Assembly: GCF_001996165.1 (NCBI RefSeq)
Contig: NZ_MUFP01000007.1
Span: 189,988 to 223,050, forward strand
DNA from: Salinivibrio proteolyticus
GTDB taxonomy: Bacteria; Pseudomonadota; Gammaproteobacteria; Enterobacterales; Vibrionaceae
DNA: 33,063 nucleotides
Reading direction: 5' to 3'
This document shows positions 8,168 to 16,328 of the stretch, piece after piece (positions within the stretch are counted from its first letter, which is position 1; each line of letters starts with the position of its first letter). The notes under the pieces were generated by a model. That model had not been told where the DNA came from. It did no database searches and saw only the letters and a program-made list of their open reading frames with translations. The translations under genes and the position numbers were made by a program.

Positions 8168-9379
8168 ATGACGCAACATTTCGATATTCACGCACTACGC
8201 GCCCAATTTCCTGCCTGCGAAAATCCGGATTGGGTGTACCTCGACAGTGCCGCTACGGCACAAAAGCCCCAAGCAGTGATTGATGCCATCAGTGATTTTT
8301 ATTCATCGCCGTTAGCTAATGTACATCGTGGCCAACATCAAGCTTCCCTCACTGCAACCGAGAAGTTCGAACAAGCACGTCGTGATGTCGCAACATTTAT
8401 TGATGCCAAACCCAACGAGATCATCTGGACACGAGGCGCCACCGAATCGATCAATTTATTGGCTTACAGCCTGAGCCAACATTTCACTGCGCATGATGAG
8501 ATCTTGGTCAGTGAAATGGAGCATCACGCCAACCTGGTTCCATGGCAATTAGCCTGTGAACGTACCGGCGCGACCTTAGTCAAAATCCCCTGCTGTCCAC
8601 ACACCGGTCAGCTCGATTTACATGCGTACCAACAAGCACTGAATACTCACACGCGGATTGTTGCCGTCAGCCATGTCAGCAATGTCACGGGCACCCGCCA
8701 TCCTATCGAAAAGATGACCGCCATGGCGCATCGTTATGGTGCAATTGTGATCGTTGATGGTGCACAAGGTATAGTTCATGACCCCATCAGCATGGCTGAG
8801 CTTGATGCGGACTTTTATGCATTTTCCGGCCACAAGTTATACGGGCCAACGGGGATTGGCGTGCTTTATGGCAAACACGATAGTCTCGCCGCACTGCCCG
8901 CTTTTCACGGCGGTGGCAAAATGATCACTGACGTAAGCTTTGAGCAGCATACTCTCGCCCCGCTCCCTGCTCGCTTTGAGGCCGGTACCCCAAATGCGGC
9001 AGGAGCGATTGGACTTGCAGCCGCGATCAAATGGTTAACGCAATATGACTTGCGCGCGATAGACGCTCATCTCAGCACGTGTTATCAAGCCCTTGTCGAG
9101 GGTTTGCAACAACGCCCTGCCATTCAGCTTATCTGTCCACAACCGCATAGTACTATGGTGTCTTTCGTGGTGGATGGCGAGCACCACGCCGATATTGCTG
9201 AGCTACTCGGTCAACAAAATATCGCGGTGCGCTCGGGCCATCACTGCGCGCACCCGTTTATTAAGGCTCTCAATGTAGAAGGTACGGTCCGCGTGTCACT
9301 TGGTGCCTATAATAGCCAAGAAGACATTGACCGCTTCCTGATTGCACTGGATAAAACGTTATATTTACTCGGTACTTAA
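8168..9379 (+). CDS. csdA: cysteine desulfurase CsdA
   Basis: CsdA is a PLP enzyme that takes sulfur from cysteine (also selenium from selenocysteine), giving alanine and a protein persulfide that CsdE accepts. The 403-residue protein has the PLP lysine in SGHKLYGP (K223), the cofactor segment VIVDGAQGI and the mobile catalytic cysteine in RSGHHCAHP (C360), typical of group II (SufS/CsdA) desulfurases. The start MTQHFDIHALRAQFPAC is family-like; the ribosome binding site is weak (GGACAG). csdE follows 22 bases downstream. tcdA, the usual third partner, lies 7 kb further on, beyond the PHA genes. Confidence 0.95.
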   Translation: MTQHFDIHALRAQFPACENPDWVYLDSAATAQKPQAVIDAISDFYSSPLANVHRGQHQASLTATEKFEQARRDVATFIDAKPNEIIWTRGATESINLLAYSLSQHFTAHDEILVSEMEHHANLVPWQLACERTGATLVKIPCCPHTGQLDLHAYQQALNTHTRIVAVSHVSNVTGTRHPIEKMTAMAHRYGAIVIVDGAQGIVHDPISMAELDADFYAFSGHKLYGPTGIGVLYGKHDSLAALPAFHGGGKMITDVSFEQHTLAPLPARFEAGTPNAAGAIGLAAAIKWLTQYDLRAIDAHLSTCYQALVEGLQQRPAIQLICPQPHSTMVSFVVDGEHHADIAELLGQQNIAVRSGHHCAHPFIKALNVEGTVRVSLGAYNSQEDIDRFLIALDKTLYLLGT

Positions 9380-9401
9380 TCGCTAATTAATAGGATTCAC
9401 G

Positions 9402-9827
9402 ATGGACTTACCCACTCACCCATTTGGTAGTGAGCTCGACCAACACACCGTTGCCGAGATGCTGGCACAACACACCAACTGGGAAGACAAGTATCGCCAG
9501 CTCATTATCTGGGGAAAGCGTTTACCGACCTTCACTGATGCCCAAAAACAGGCAGCCAGCCAAGTATCAGGTTGTGAAAGTGATGTGTGGTTTTTGCACC
9601 ACAAAGACGCGGAGACGCACTACTTTGCCGCCGACTCCAATGCGCGTATTGTAAAAGGGCTGCTAGCCGTGGTTCTCGCCTGCGTGAACGGCCAAAACCA
9701 CACACAAATCGCTCAGTTAGATTTAAATGCGGTCTTCTCGCAATCCGGGCTTGCGCACCACCTCAGTGAATCACGCACCAATGGCTTGCACGCCATCGTG
9801 CAACATATCCATTCCGAGATTAAATAA
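9402..9827 (+). CDS. csdE: sulfur acceptor protein CsdE (SufE family)
   Basis: This 141-residue SufE-like protein takes persulfide sulfur from CsdA and passes it on; in E. coli it also interacts with TcdA (CsdL). Family marks are WEDKYRQLIIWGKRLP, the sulfur-accepting cysteine in QVSGCESDVW (C58), and SNARIVKGLLAVVLACVNG. The C-terminal LSESRTNGLHAIVQHI is also typical. It follows csdA in the same operon. No clear terminator follows; downstream is a 503-base non-coding stretch. Confidence 0.94.
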   Translation: MDLPTHPFGSELDQHTVAEMLAQHTNWEDKYRQLIIWGKRLPTFTDAQKQAASQVSGCESDVWFLHHKDAETHYFAADSNARIVKGLLAVVLACVNGQNHTQIAQLDLNAVFSQSGLAHHLSESRTNGLHAIVQHIHSEIK

Positions 9828-10330
9828 TCAAGCGTAAACAGGCGGATAGCGACAATAAACACAGCAAAAAGCCTGTTTGCCCCACCCACCCAACTGCCTA
9901 ATAATCTATTCACATCCGGCCACTAAGCTGTCCTAAGACCACCAAAATGCAATCGATAACATTGCCAATAATTGTGTCGTTATAACTGCTAATAATCGAT
10001 CAAATAAAAAACCAAAAACAAACACATCATTTACATTTGATTTCATTTTTGCGGTTAATCATTGACATAGATCTCGAATAGATAAAAGAACGCGTTTTTA
10101 CTTTGCGTAATTTCTCAGATTCGTTAGGTTAATTATCGGCGGTCATAAAAGGGTCACACCTTAACGATAGACTGCCCAGTAACAGTGACAGAAAGATATT
10201 AATCATTATTGGCATAGGTCTTGCTGTTACTCACAGACAATAAGGATGACTGTAATTCTGGCGTGAGTGGTTCCAGATGCGGCTTCAGGCATCTTGTTTA
10301 ATTTGCTTGTTGTAGTGAATGGAGTCATAC
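9828..10330. other. 503-base AT-rich non-coding region between csdE and phaB
   Basis: No credible gene is seen here on either strand. The stretch is richer in A and T than the flanking genes. It holds a strong sigma-54-type element at 10210-10225, a TTGACA (10062-10067) without a convincing -10, and an AGTAACAG/CTGTTACT inverted repeat (10178-10185 and 10224-10231) that brackets the sigma-54 site. The unusual length fits a regulatory region with an upstream activator site, but I could not identify that site. Confidence 0.6.
10210..10225 (+). promoter_or_regulatory. sigma-54 (RpoN) -24/-12 promoter of the pha operon
   Basis: TGGCATAGGTCTTGCT matches the RpoN consensus TGGCAYR-N4-TTGCW at every defined position. 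The invariant GG (10211-10212) and GC (10223-10224) are separated by exactly ten bases. Transcription would begin near 10236, leaving a leader of about 95 bases before phaB. Such promoters need an AAA+ activator; none is encoded in this window. Confidence 0.6.
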
Positions 10331-11071
10331 ATGAAGAAACTGGCATTAGTTACCGGCGCGAAAGGCGGTATTGGTTCAGCGATCACAGAACAATTGGTTC
10401 AAGAAGGATACCGCGTGATTGCAACCCACTTCACCGGTGGCCAAAGCTGCGCGCAAGAGTGGTTTGAAGAAAAGAACTTTAATACCGAACAAGTACGCCT
10501 TTTTGAACTCGATGTCACAGATACTCAGCAGTGTGCCACACGTCTTGCCAAACTGCTTGAAGAAGAAGGCACTGTCGATGTGCTCGTGAATAACGCGGGC
10601 ATCACGCGCGATAGCGTCTTTAAAAAGATGGATGCCACCCAATGGCATGACGTCATTAATACTAACCTCAATAGCCTCTTTAACGTCACCCAACCTTTGT
10701 TCGCCGCGATGTGTGAAAAAGGCGGTGGACGTATCATTAATATTTCATCGGTTAATGGCCAAAAAGGCCAGTTCGGCCAAGCCAACTATGCCGCAGCCAA
10801 AGCCGGTATGATGGGCTTTAGTAAGTCACTCGCTGCCGAAGGTGCGCGCGCCGGCGTAACCGTTAATGTGGTTGCCCCTGGCTATACCGCAACGCCTATG
10901 GTCACCGCCATGCGTGATGACGTTCTAGAATCCATCACCAATCAAATACCGATGAAACGTCTTGCTAAACCTGAAGAAATCGCCGCGGCTGTGACCTATC
11001 TTGCGAGTGACGCAGGTGCTTACATTACAGGTGAAACGCTGTCGGTAAACGGCGGCTTATACATGCAATAA
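10331..11071 (+). CDS. phaB: acetoacetyl-CoA reductase PhaB
   Basis: PhaB reduces acetoacetyl-CoA to (R)-3-hydroxybutyryl-CoA with NADPH, the second step of PHB synthesis. This is a 246-residue short-chain dehydrogenase, the same length as Cupriavidus PhaB. It has the Rossmann GAKGGIGSA motif near residues 9-17, NNAGITRD, catalytic S140 in NISSVNGQKGQFGQ, Y153 and K157 in NYAAAKAG, and the PGYTATPMV loop. GGAG at 10321-10324 serves the ATG at 10331; an in-frame ATG at 10319 overlaps that site and is rejected. First gene of phaB-phaA-phaP-phaC. A FabG-type reductase would look similar, but the context and QKGQFGQ favour PhaB. Confidence 0.94.
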   Translation: MKKLALVTGAKGGIGSAITEQLVQEGYRVIATHFTGGQSCAQEWFEEKNFNTEQVRLFELDVTDTQQCATRLAKLLEEEGTVDVLVNNAGITRDSVFKKMDATQWHDVINTNLNSLFNVTQPLFAAMCEKGGGRIINISSVNGQKGQFGQANYAAAKAGMMGFSKSLAAEGARAGVTVNVVAPGYTATPMVTAMRDDVLESITNQIPMKRLAKPEEIAAAVTYLASDAGAYITGETLSVNGGLYMQ

Positions 11072-11082
11072 ATCAGGGAACG

Positions 11083-12297
11083 ATGATGGAACGCATTTAT
11101 ATCGTAGCAGCAAAACGTACTGCTATTGGCGCCTTTTCAGGCGCGCTAAAAGATATCCCAGCAGGTCAACTGGCCGCTCATGCAATCAAAGGCGCATTGC
11201 AAGCTGGGTCGCTTAGCGGCGACGCTATCGATGAAGTCATCGTCGGTAACGTGGTCAGTGCAGGACAAGGCATGGGCATTGGCCGTCAAGCCGCCATTTA
11301 CGCAGACATTCCAGCTAGCGTGCCCGCCTATTCTGTCAATATGGTTTGCGGCAGTGGCATGAAGTCTATTATGGATGCTGTGACACATATTCGCGCAGGT
11401 GACGCACAGGTTGTGGTCGCTGCGGGGGTAGAAAACATGTCACAGATCCCGTTTGCTGCGGCAGGAAATTTACGCACCGGACAAAAGATGGGCAATTTTG
11501 CGATGAAAGACTTACTCATCAATGATGGCCTTACCGATGTGTACAACCAATATCACATGGGCGTGACAGCCGAAAACGTTGCCAAAGAAGTCGGGATTAC
11601 CCGTGAGCAACAAGACAGTTTCGCACTAAGCAGCCAGCAAAAAGCGATTGCCGCAATCGAAGCGGGCCATTTCAAGCAAGAAATTGTGCCCATCGAAGTC
11701 AAACAGCGTAAGCAAACACTCACCTTTGATACCGATGAATATCCAAAGGCTGATGCCACGTTAGAAGGACTCACCAAGCTGCGTCCAGCCTTTGATAAAG
11801 AAGGAACGGTAACCGCAGGCAATGCCTCTGGCATTAACGATGGAGCCAGTGCTGTTATTGTTGCCTCTGAATCTGCCGTCGCCAAACATGGCCTGATTCC
11901 GCTTGCTGAGATTACTGCTTATGCGCAGCACGGTATTGATCCAAGCATTATGGGGCTTGGTCCAGTCGGTGCGGTCAATGCCGCGCTCGATAAGGCCAAC
12001 CTGACTATCGACAACATCGATTTGTTTGAGCTGAACGAAGCCTTTGCAGCCCAAGCGCTCGGTGTGGTTCATCAGTTAGCACAACACCATCAAATCACTC
12101 CGGATGCTTTATTGGAGCGTGCAAACGTGAATGGCGGTGCCATTGCACTCGGCCACCCTCTTGGCGCGTCTGGTAACCGGATTGTGGTCACACTGCTACA
12201 CGAGCTGACCCGAAGAAGCGCCACCTATGGCGTCGCTTCTTTGTGTATTGGCGGCGGCATGGGTACGGCTTTGGTTATCAAGCGTACACAAGCGTAA
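11083..12297 (+). CDS. phaA: acetyl-CoA C-acetyltransferase (beta-ketothiolase) PhaA
   Basis: PhaA condenses two acetyl-CoA to acetoacetyl-CoA, the first step of PHB synthesis, and also works in the thiolytic direction. The 404-residue thiolase has the nucleophilic cysteine in VNMVCGSGMKS (C89), the histidine in ALGHPLGASG (H358) and the second cysteine in SLCIGGGMGTAL (C388). NEAFAAQALGV is also typical. Two adjacent ATG codons (11083, 11086) follow AGGGA; either may be used. It begins 11 bases after phaB, so the genes are co-transcribed. The length is about ten residues above the usual 392-394. Confidence 0.94.
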   Translation: MMERIYIVAAKRTAIGAFSGALKDIPAGQLAAHAIKGALQAGSLSGDAIDEVIVGNVVSAGQGMGIGRQAAIYADIPASVPAYSVNMVCGSGMKSIMDAVTHIRAGDAQVVVAAGVENMSQIPFAAAGNLRTGQKMGNFAMKDLLINDGLTDVYNQYHMGVTAENVAKEVGITREQQDSFALSSQQKAIAAIEAGHFKQEIVPIEVKQRKQTLTFDTDEYPKADATLEGLTKLRPAFDKEGTVTAGNASGINDGASAVIVASESAVAKHGLIPLAEITAYAQHGIDPSIMGLGPVGAVNAALDKANLTIDNIDLFELNEAFAAQALGVVHQLAQHHQITPDALLERANVNGGAIALGHPLGASGNRIVVTLLHELTRRSATYGVASLCIGGGMGTALVIKRTQA

Positions 12298-12352
12298 ATG
12301 GACATTTGCGACCTTGGGAACTATCCCAGACAACACTATCAGGAGATACACC

Positions 12353-12700
12353 ATGTACACAGATATGTTTAAAGCGTTTTCTGAGCAATCTGAAAAAGCC
12401 TTGGCTCCATACGTTAACTTCAACAAATTGGTAGCCAAAAACGTAGAAACTCTTACCGAGCTGCAAATGAATGCCATGCGCACTTACAGCCAGCTAGGTC
12501 TCGAGCAAATGAAAGCGGCAAGCGAAGTGAAAGACGTATCAACACTGACGTCATTCAGCAGCCAGCAGCTTTCTGCGCTGACAAAACTGTCTCAGCAAAT
12601 GATGGACGACAGCACCAAGCTGCAAAATATCGCCAAAGAGTTCAAAGAAGATATCGACAAGTTGACTGCCGAAAACATGAAAACTGGCACCCCAGCATAA
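12353..12700 (+). CDS. phaP: phasin family protein (PHA granule-associated)
   Basis: Phasins are small amphipathic proteins that coat PHA granules and control their size and number. The 115-residue sequence is almost wholly helical, has no cysteine and shows the phasin_2 pattern: an N-terminal FKAFSEQSEKALAPYVNFNKL, NVETLTELQMNAMRTYSQLG and a middle SFSSQQLSALTKLSQQMMDD. A perfect AGGAGA lies six bases before the ATG, the strongest ribosome binding site in the operon, as fits an abundant granule protein. It sits between phaA and phaC. A hairpin follows the stop. The symbol is given by analogy with the same operon position in Vibrio. Confidence 0.9.
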   Translation: MYTDMFKAFSEQSEKALAPYVNFNKLVAKNVETLTELQMNAMRTYSQLGLEQMKAASEVKDVSTLTSFSSQQLSALTKLSQQMMDDSTKLQNIAKEFKEDIDKLTAENMKTGTPA

Positions 12701-12709
12701 GGGCAAGGC

Positions 12710-12756
12710 CACTACAACAGCGCCTGCTGCCTTGCGGGTAGCAGGCCTTTGTGGTG
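12710..12756 (+). terminator. hairpin between phaP and phaC (attenuator or mRNA-stability element)
   Basis: An inner stem GCCTGCT (12722-12728)/AGCAGGC (12740-12746) is enclosed by CACTACAA (12710-12717)/TTGTGGTG (12749-12756), which pairs with one G-T wobble. No long T-run follows, so full termination is unlikely. Its position just after the phasin gene suggests partial termination or 3' protection that would leave more phasin mRNA than synthase mRNA. Confidence 0.5.
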
Positions 12757-12781
12757 TTTATCCGTTTAAGAGGGCAAGACT

Positions 12782-14596
12782 ATGTTTCATCACTTCTTTT
12801 CGGACTACCTTGCCAGGCTGCAAGAACAAAACCAGCAATGGTGGCAGGATCTTGAGCAGGGCAAGGCAGCCGTAAACACACCGTTCAACCAAGCCATGCA
12901 GGAAATTAGCCTGCAAGACACTGCTCAGTTGCTGGAAGGTGCGGCTCAACAACCCGCTGCACTTTTACAGGTACAAATGCAGTGGTGGGAACAACAACTT
13001 CAAATTTGGCAAAACGCCATGCTCGCGCGCGACAATACCGAAGAGGTCGTCAGCGAAGAGCGAGATGACAAGCGTTTCAAAGACAAAGCATGGCAAGAAG
13101 ACGTCTTGTACAACTTTATCAAGCAGTCTTACTTGCTGTTCGGGCGCACCTACATGCAAACCATCGATGCCATTGAAGGCCTCGATGAAAAATCCCGTGA
13201 GCGCCTCTCTTTCTTTTCACGTCAAGCGATTAACGCTATGGCGCCAAGCAACTATATCGCGACCAACCCTGAACTGTTGAAAATGACACTGGAGTCTCAG
13301 GGCGAAAACCTACTTCGTGGTATGGAGCAGCTAAAACAAGACATGGAGTCAAGCGCCGATATTTTGAAAGTGCGCATGACCAACAACAATGCCTTCCGTG
13401 TCGGTGACGATGTAGCGAACACCCCAGGGGATGTGGTGTTTAAGAATGAGGTGTTTGAACTCATTCAATATCGTCCTGTGACGGAGAAAGTACACGCGAC
13501 ACCCATCTTGGTGGTGCCTCCGTTTATTAATAAGTATTATATTCTCGATTTACGTGAGAAAAACTCACTAGTGCGCTGGCTGGTCGAACAAGGCCATACC
13601 GTGTTCTTGATGTCATGGCGTAACCCTTCTGCAGAGCAAGCGGAGATCGGGTTTGAAGACTATGTGACCCAAGGCACTGTCAAAGCGGTCAGTGCTATCG
13701 AAGAAATTACAGGACAGTCGCAGATTAACGGTGTAGGTTACTGTATCGGCGGTACCGTGCTGGCCTGTACGATTGCATACTATGCCGCGAAGCGCATGAA
13801 AGCACGTATCAAGTCGGCGAGCTTCTTTACCACCTTACTCGACTTCTCTCAGCCGGGTGAAATTGGCGCCTATATCAATGACAGCTTGATCCGAGCGATT
13901 GAAGCGCAAAATACAGCGCGTGGTTATATGGATGGCCGCTCACTCAGCGTCACCTTCAGCTTGCTTCGCGAAAACAGCTTGTACTGGAACTATTACATTG
14001 AGAACTATCTCAAGGGAAATAGTCCTGTCGATTTTGACTTGCTGTATTGGAATAGCGATAGCACCAACGTGGCGGCGAAAACCCACAACTTTATCCTGCG
14101 CGATTTGTATCTTGAAAACAAATTGGTGCAAGACAAAGGGGTCAAAGTCGGTGGCGTCTGGATTGATCTCAACAAGATCAAAGTGCCAAGCTACTTCATC
14201 TCGACCAAAGAAGATCACATTGCCCTGTGGCAAGGCACCTATCGCGGTGCACTGAATGTCGGTGGCAATAAAACCTTTGTGTTGGGTGAGTCTGGTCACA
14301 TTGCGGGGATTGTTAACCACCCTGTGAAGAAAAAGTACGGTTTCTGGACCAACGATAGTCTGCCTGATTCAGCCGATGAGTGGCTCGATAATGCGTCACA
14401 TCACACAGGCTCTTGGTGGACGCATTGGGAGAAATGGCTTTGTAGCTATAGTCCAGAGGAGCAGGTAGAGCCTTATGCGATCGGCTCTGAGAACTATCCG
14501 GTTCTTTATGCGGCACCGGGTGAATACGTTCGTCAGGTTTTGCCAATTCACACAGAGGCAAAAACCGAACCTGAGCCTGAAGAAGCTAACGCGTAA
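12782..14596 (+). CDS. phaC: class I polyhydroxyalkanoate synthase PhaC
   Basis: PhaC polymerises (R)-3-hydroxybutyryl-CoA into PHB at the granule surface. This is a 604-residue class I enzyme: an N-terminal ~200-residue helical domain, then an alpha/beta-hydrolase core with the lipase-like box GVGYCIGGT, whose catalytic cysteine is C321. The aspartate of the triad is likely the one in STKEDHIALWQGTY, and the histidine that in GESGHIAGIVNHP. Other family marks are FLMSWRNPS and PSNYIATNPELL. AGAGGG precedes the ATG. It is the last gene of the operon and is followed by a G+C-rich terminator. The last ~20 residues are very acidic. Confidence 0.97.
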   Translation: MFHHFFSDYLARLQEQNQQWWQDLEQGKAAVNTPFNQAMQEISLQDTAQLLEGAAQQPAALLQVQMQWWEQQLQIWQNAMLARDNTEEVVSEERDDKRFKDKAWQEDVLYNFIKQSYLLFGRTYMQTIDAIEGLDEKSRERLSFFSRQAINAMAPSNYIATNPELLKMTLESQGENLLRGMEQLKQDMESSADILKVRMTNNNAFRVGDDVANTPGDVVFKNEVFELIQYRPVTEKVHATPILVVPPFINKYYILDLREKNSLVRWLVEQGHTVFLMSWRNPSAEQAEIGFEDYVTQGTVKAVSAIEEITGQSQINGVGYCIGGTVLACTIAYYAAKRMKARIKSASFFTTLLDFSQPGEIGAYINDSLIRAIEAQNTARGYMDGRSLSVTFSLLRENSLYWNYYIENYLKGNSPVDFDLLYWNSDSTNVAAKTHNFILRDLYLENKLVQDKGVKVGGVWIDLNKIKVPSYFISTKEDHIALWQGTYRGALNVGGNKTFVLGESGHIAGIVNHPVKKKYGFWTNDSLPDSADEWLDNASHHTGSWWTHWEKWLCSYSPEEQVEPYAIGSENYPVLYAAPGEYVRQVLPIHTEAKTEPEPEEANA

Positions 14597-14619
14597 CAAA
14601 CTGTCTCAATAATAAGAAT

Positions 14620-14668
14620 GGCGGCGCAATTGTGGCTCATAGAGCACGACGGCGCCGCCGCTTTATTT
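14620..14668 (+). terminator. terminator of the pha operon
   Basis: GGCGGCGC (14620-14627) pairs perfectly with GCGCCGCC (14652-14659), with a 24-base loop that can itself fold, followed by GCTTTATTT. It lies 24 bases after the phaC stop. The loop is long, but the stem is very stable. Confidence 0.65.
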
Positions 14669-14717
14669 CTCCTGCACTATACTCGTCTCATAGTCACGAA
14701 AACGATTAGGAGGCAGT

Positions 14718-15482
14718 ATGAGGCTGATGGTGCAATGGGGATGTGCATTGTTGCTGCTCCTCCCAATGCTCACGCATGCGCAATCAATCCGCCTAGCATC
14801 AGGTGAATACCCTCCTTTTATTTCGCAACACCTCCCCAACCAAGGCCCATTAACTGAAATTATTGTGTTGGCCGCCGAAGAAGCCAATCTCGATATAACT
14901 TTTGGTTACTTTCCTTGGCATGAGTCGATGGCACTGGCTCAGCAAGGTCAGTGGGACGGTACGGTTGGATGGGCTTTCACCAAAGAGCGCGCACTGGATT
15001 TTATCTATTCGGATGCCATTTATACCGAAAGTGCCGTTTTCTTTCATCACAGAGATAAAGCATTCGATTGGTCAACGCCCGAGGACTTAGACGGTCTTGC
15101 GGTTGGTGTCGGCCTTGGATACATCGACGTCAACACACTGAGTCAGTTGCAAAAATCCGGTGTCGATGTGAAGTTACAAGAATTTGCCAAAGAAGAGGAT
15201 AAACTCCACGCCTTATTGAATAATCAGATTGATCTTGCACTAGGCAACAAAGATGTTTTGCAGCACATCATTAAAACGACTCTCAGTGCAGAGCAGGCTC
15301 GTCAGTTAACACATCATCCCCATCCCTTTCGCGTGACTCCCTTACATGTGCTGTTTAGTCGTCAGATTGAACAAGGGTACGACCATTCCCGCACATTTAA
15401 CAAAGGGTTACGACGTATAAAAATGGATGGTCGGTATCAAGCAGTTTGGAATCAATTTCGACGGCAAAAATTGCCTGAATAG
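14718..15482 (+). CDS. periplasmic solute-binding-like protein, SBP family 3 (copy 1)
   Basis: This 254-residue protein has a signal peptide (MRLMVQWGCALLLLLPMLTHA, predicted cut after THAQ or THA) and a fold like the amino-acid-type substrate-binding proteins (SBP_bac_3). Matching segments are SGEYPPFIS near the start, GQWDGTVGWAFTKERALDFIYS, YTESAVFFH, and a late FNKGLRRIKMDGRYQAVW. No lipobox and no linked permease or ATPase are seen. AGGAGG precedes the ATG by four bases. The next gene is a paralogue. It may be an orphan binding protein or a periplasmic sensor-like module; the ligand is unknown. Confidence 0.85.
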   Translation: MRLMVQWGCALLLLLPMLTHAQSIRLASGEYPPFISQHLPNQGPLTEIIVLAAEEANLDITFGYFPWHESMALAQQGQWDGTVGWAFTKERALDFIYSDAIYTESAVFFHHRDKAFDWSTPEDLDGLAVGVGLGYIDVNTLSQLQKSGVDVKLQEFAKEEDKLHALLNNQIDLALGNKDVLQHIIKTTLSAEQARQLTHHPHPFRVTPLHVLFSRQIEQGYDHSRTFNKGLRRIKMDGRYQAVWNQFRRQKLPE

Positions 15483-15542
15483 TTTCAGTTAAAGACCCAT
15501 CGATACTGGTTTTGGTAAACGTCCGTTGACTCTGGAGTTGTT

Positions 15543-16328
15543 ATGTGGCGATGGCTAATCATTTTATTCGCGTTCAGTCTCCCGGTAGTTAGTGGTGCCA
15601 CGCCTAGCCTGATACTAACATCTGGCGACTACCGCCCGTTTATTTCTGATCAATTAGCACATCAAGGGGTGTTAGCGCATATTGTCAAAGAAGCTGGCAA
15701 GCAACAGGGCATGGAGATAGAGATCAAGTTTGTCCTTTGGCCGCAAGCAAAAGAAGACGCAAAAACCGGTAAAGTACACGGCACGGTTGGTTGGGGCTAT
15801 ACCCCAGAAAGAGAGCACGACTTTATCTATTCAGCCCCCATTTATACTGAGTCTGTGGTCTTTTTCCACCTCAAAAATCGTTACTTCGATTGGCAGTCTT
15901 TAGACAGTCTCAATGGCCTGAATGTGGGAATTAGCGAAGACTATATTGAAGACAACATGTTGGAAACCTTTAACCAAGAAGGTGGTAACGTCATCATCCA
16001 TAAATATCCGAGCGAGCTTGAGAAGGTGAAAAGCTTACTGACAGGTCAAAGTGATGTGATTATCGGCAATCAATATGTCATCCATGACGTGGTGCGCAAT
16101 CAACTTCTCAGCGATGAAAGTCGTCACATCACATTTCATCCCAAACCGCTTCGTGTCACGCCTTTACATGTTTTATTCAGTCGTCAACACCCCCAAAGCG
16201 CGCTGTGGGTCAGTCAGTTTAATCGAGGATTACGCCAGTTAAAGATGAGCGGTGACTACCAGCGCGCTTGGAGTGCATTTCGTATGGGCGAGTATGGGCT
16301 GATCGGCATCTCCGCCGAGCAGCCGTAG
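15543..16328 (+). CDS. periplasmic solute-binding-like protein, SBP family 3 (copy 2)
   Basis: This 261-residue paralogue of the preceding gene has a signal peptide (MWRWLIILFAFSLPVVSGA) and is alignable along its length. Shared blocks include SGDYRPFISDQLAHQG, VHGTVGWGYTPEREHDFIYS, YTESVVFFH, FDWQSLDSLNGLNVGI, and RVTPLHVLFSRQ, which is identical in both copies. It starts 60 bases after copy 1 with GGAG before the ATG, so the two are probably co-transcribed. Sequence divergence outside the shared blocks suggests an old duplication with possibly different ligands. Its stop directly abuts the stop of the convergent tcdA with no spacer. No permease genes are near. Confidence 0.85.
   Translation: MWRWLIILFAFSLPVVSGATPSLILTSGDYRPFISDQLAHQGVLAHIVKEAGKQQGMEIEIKFVLWPQAKEDAKTGKVHGTVGWGYTPEREHDFIYSAPIYTESVVFFHLKNRYFDWQSLDSLNGLNVGISEDYIEDNMLETFNQEGGNVIIHKYPSELEKVKSLLTGQSDVIIGNQYVIHDVVRNQLLSDESRHITFHPKPLRVTPLHVLFSRQHPQSALWVSQFNRGLRQLKMSGDYQRAWSAFRMGEYGLIGISAEQP

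Noticed and set aside
9836..9878. AAACAGGC/GCCTGTTT inverted repeat after csdE
   Set aside because: The loop is about 27 bases and no T-run follows the right arm, so it is not a credible intrinsic terminator.
10062..10090. Perfect TTGACA as a sigma-70 promoter for phaB
   Set aside because: No acceptable -10 is found 15-19 bases downstream, and the sigma-54 element closer to phaB is much stronger.
12938..13280. Other-frame open frame of 113 codons within phaC
   Set aside because: Low-complexity shadow of the well-supported phaC frame, with no start signals.
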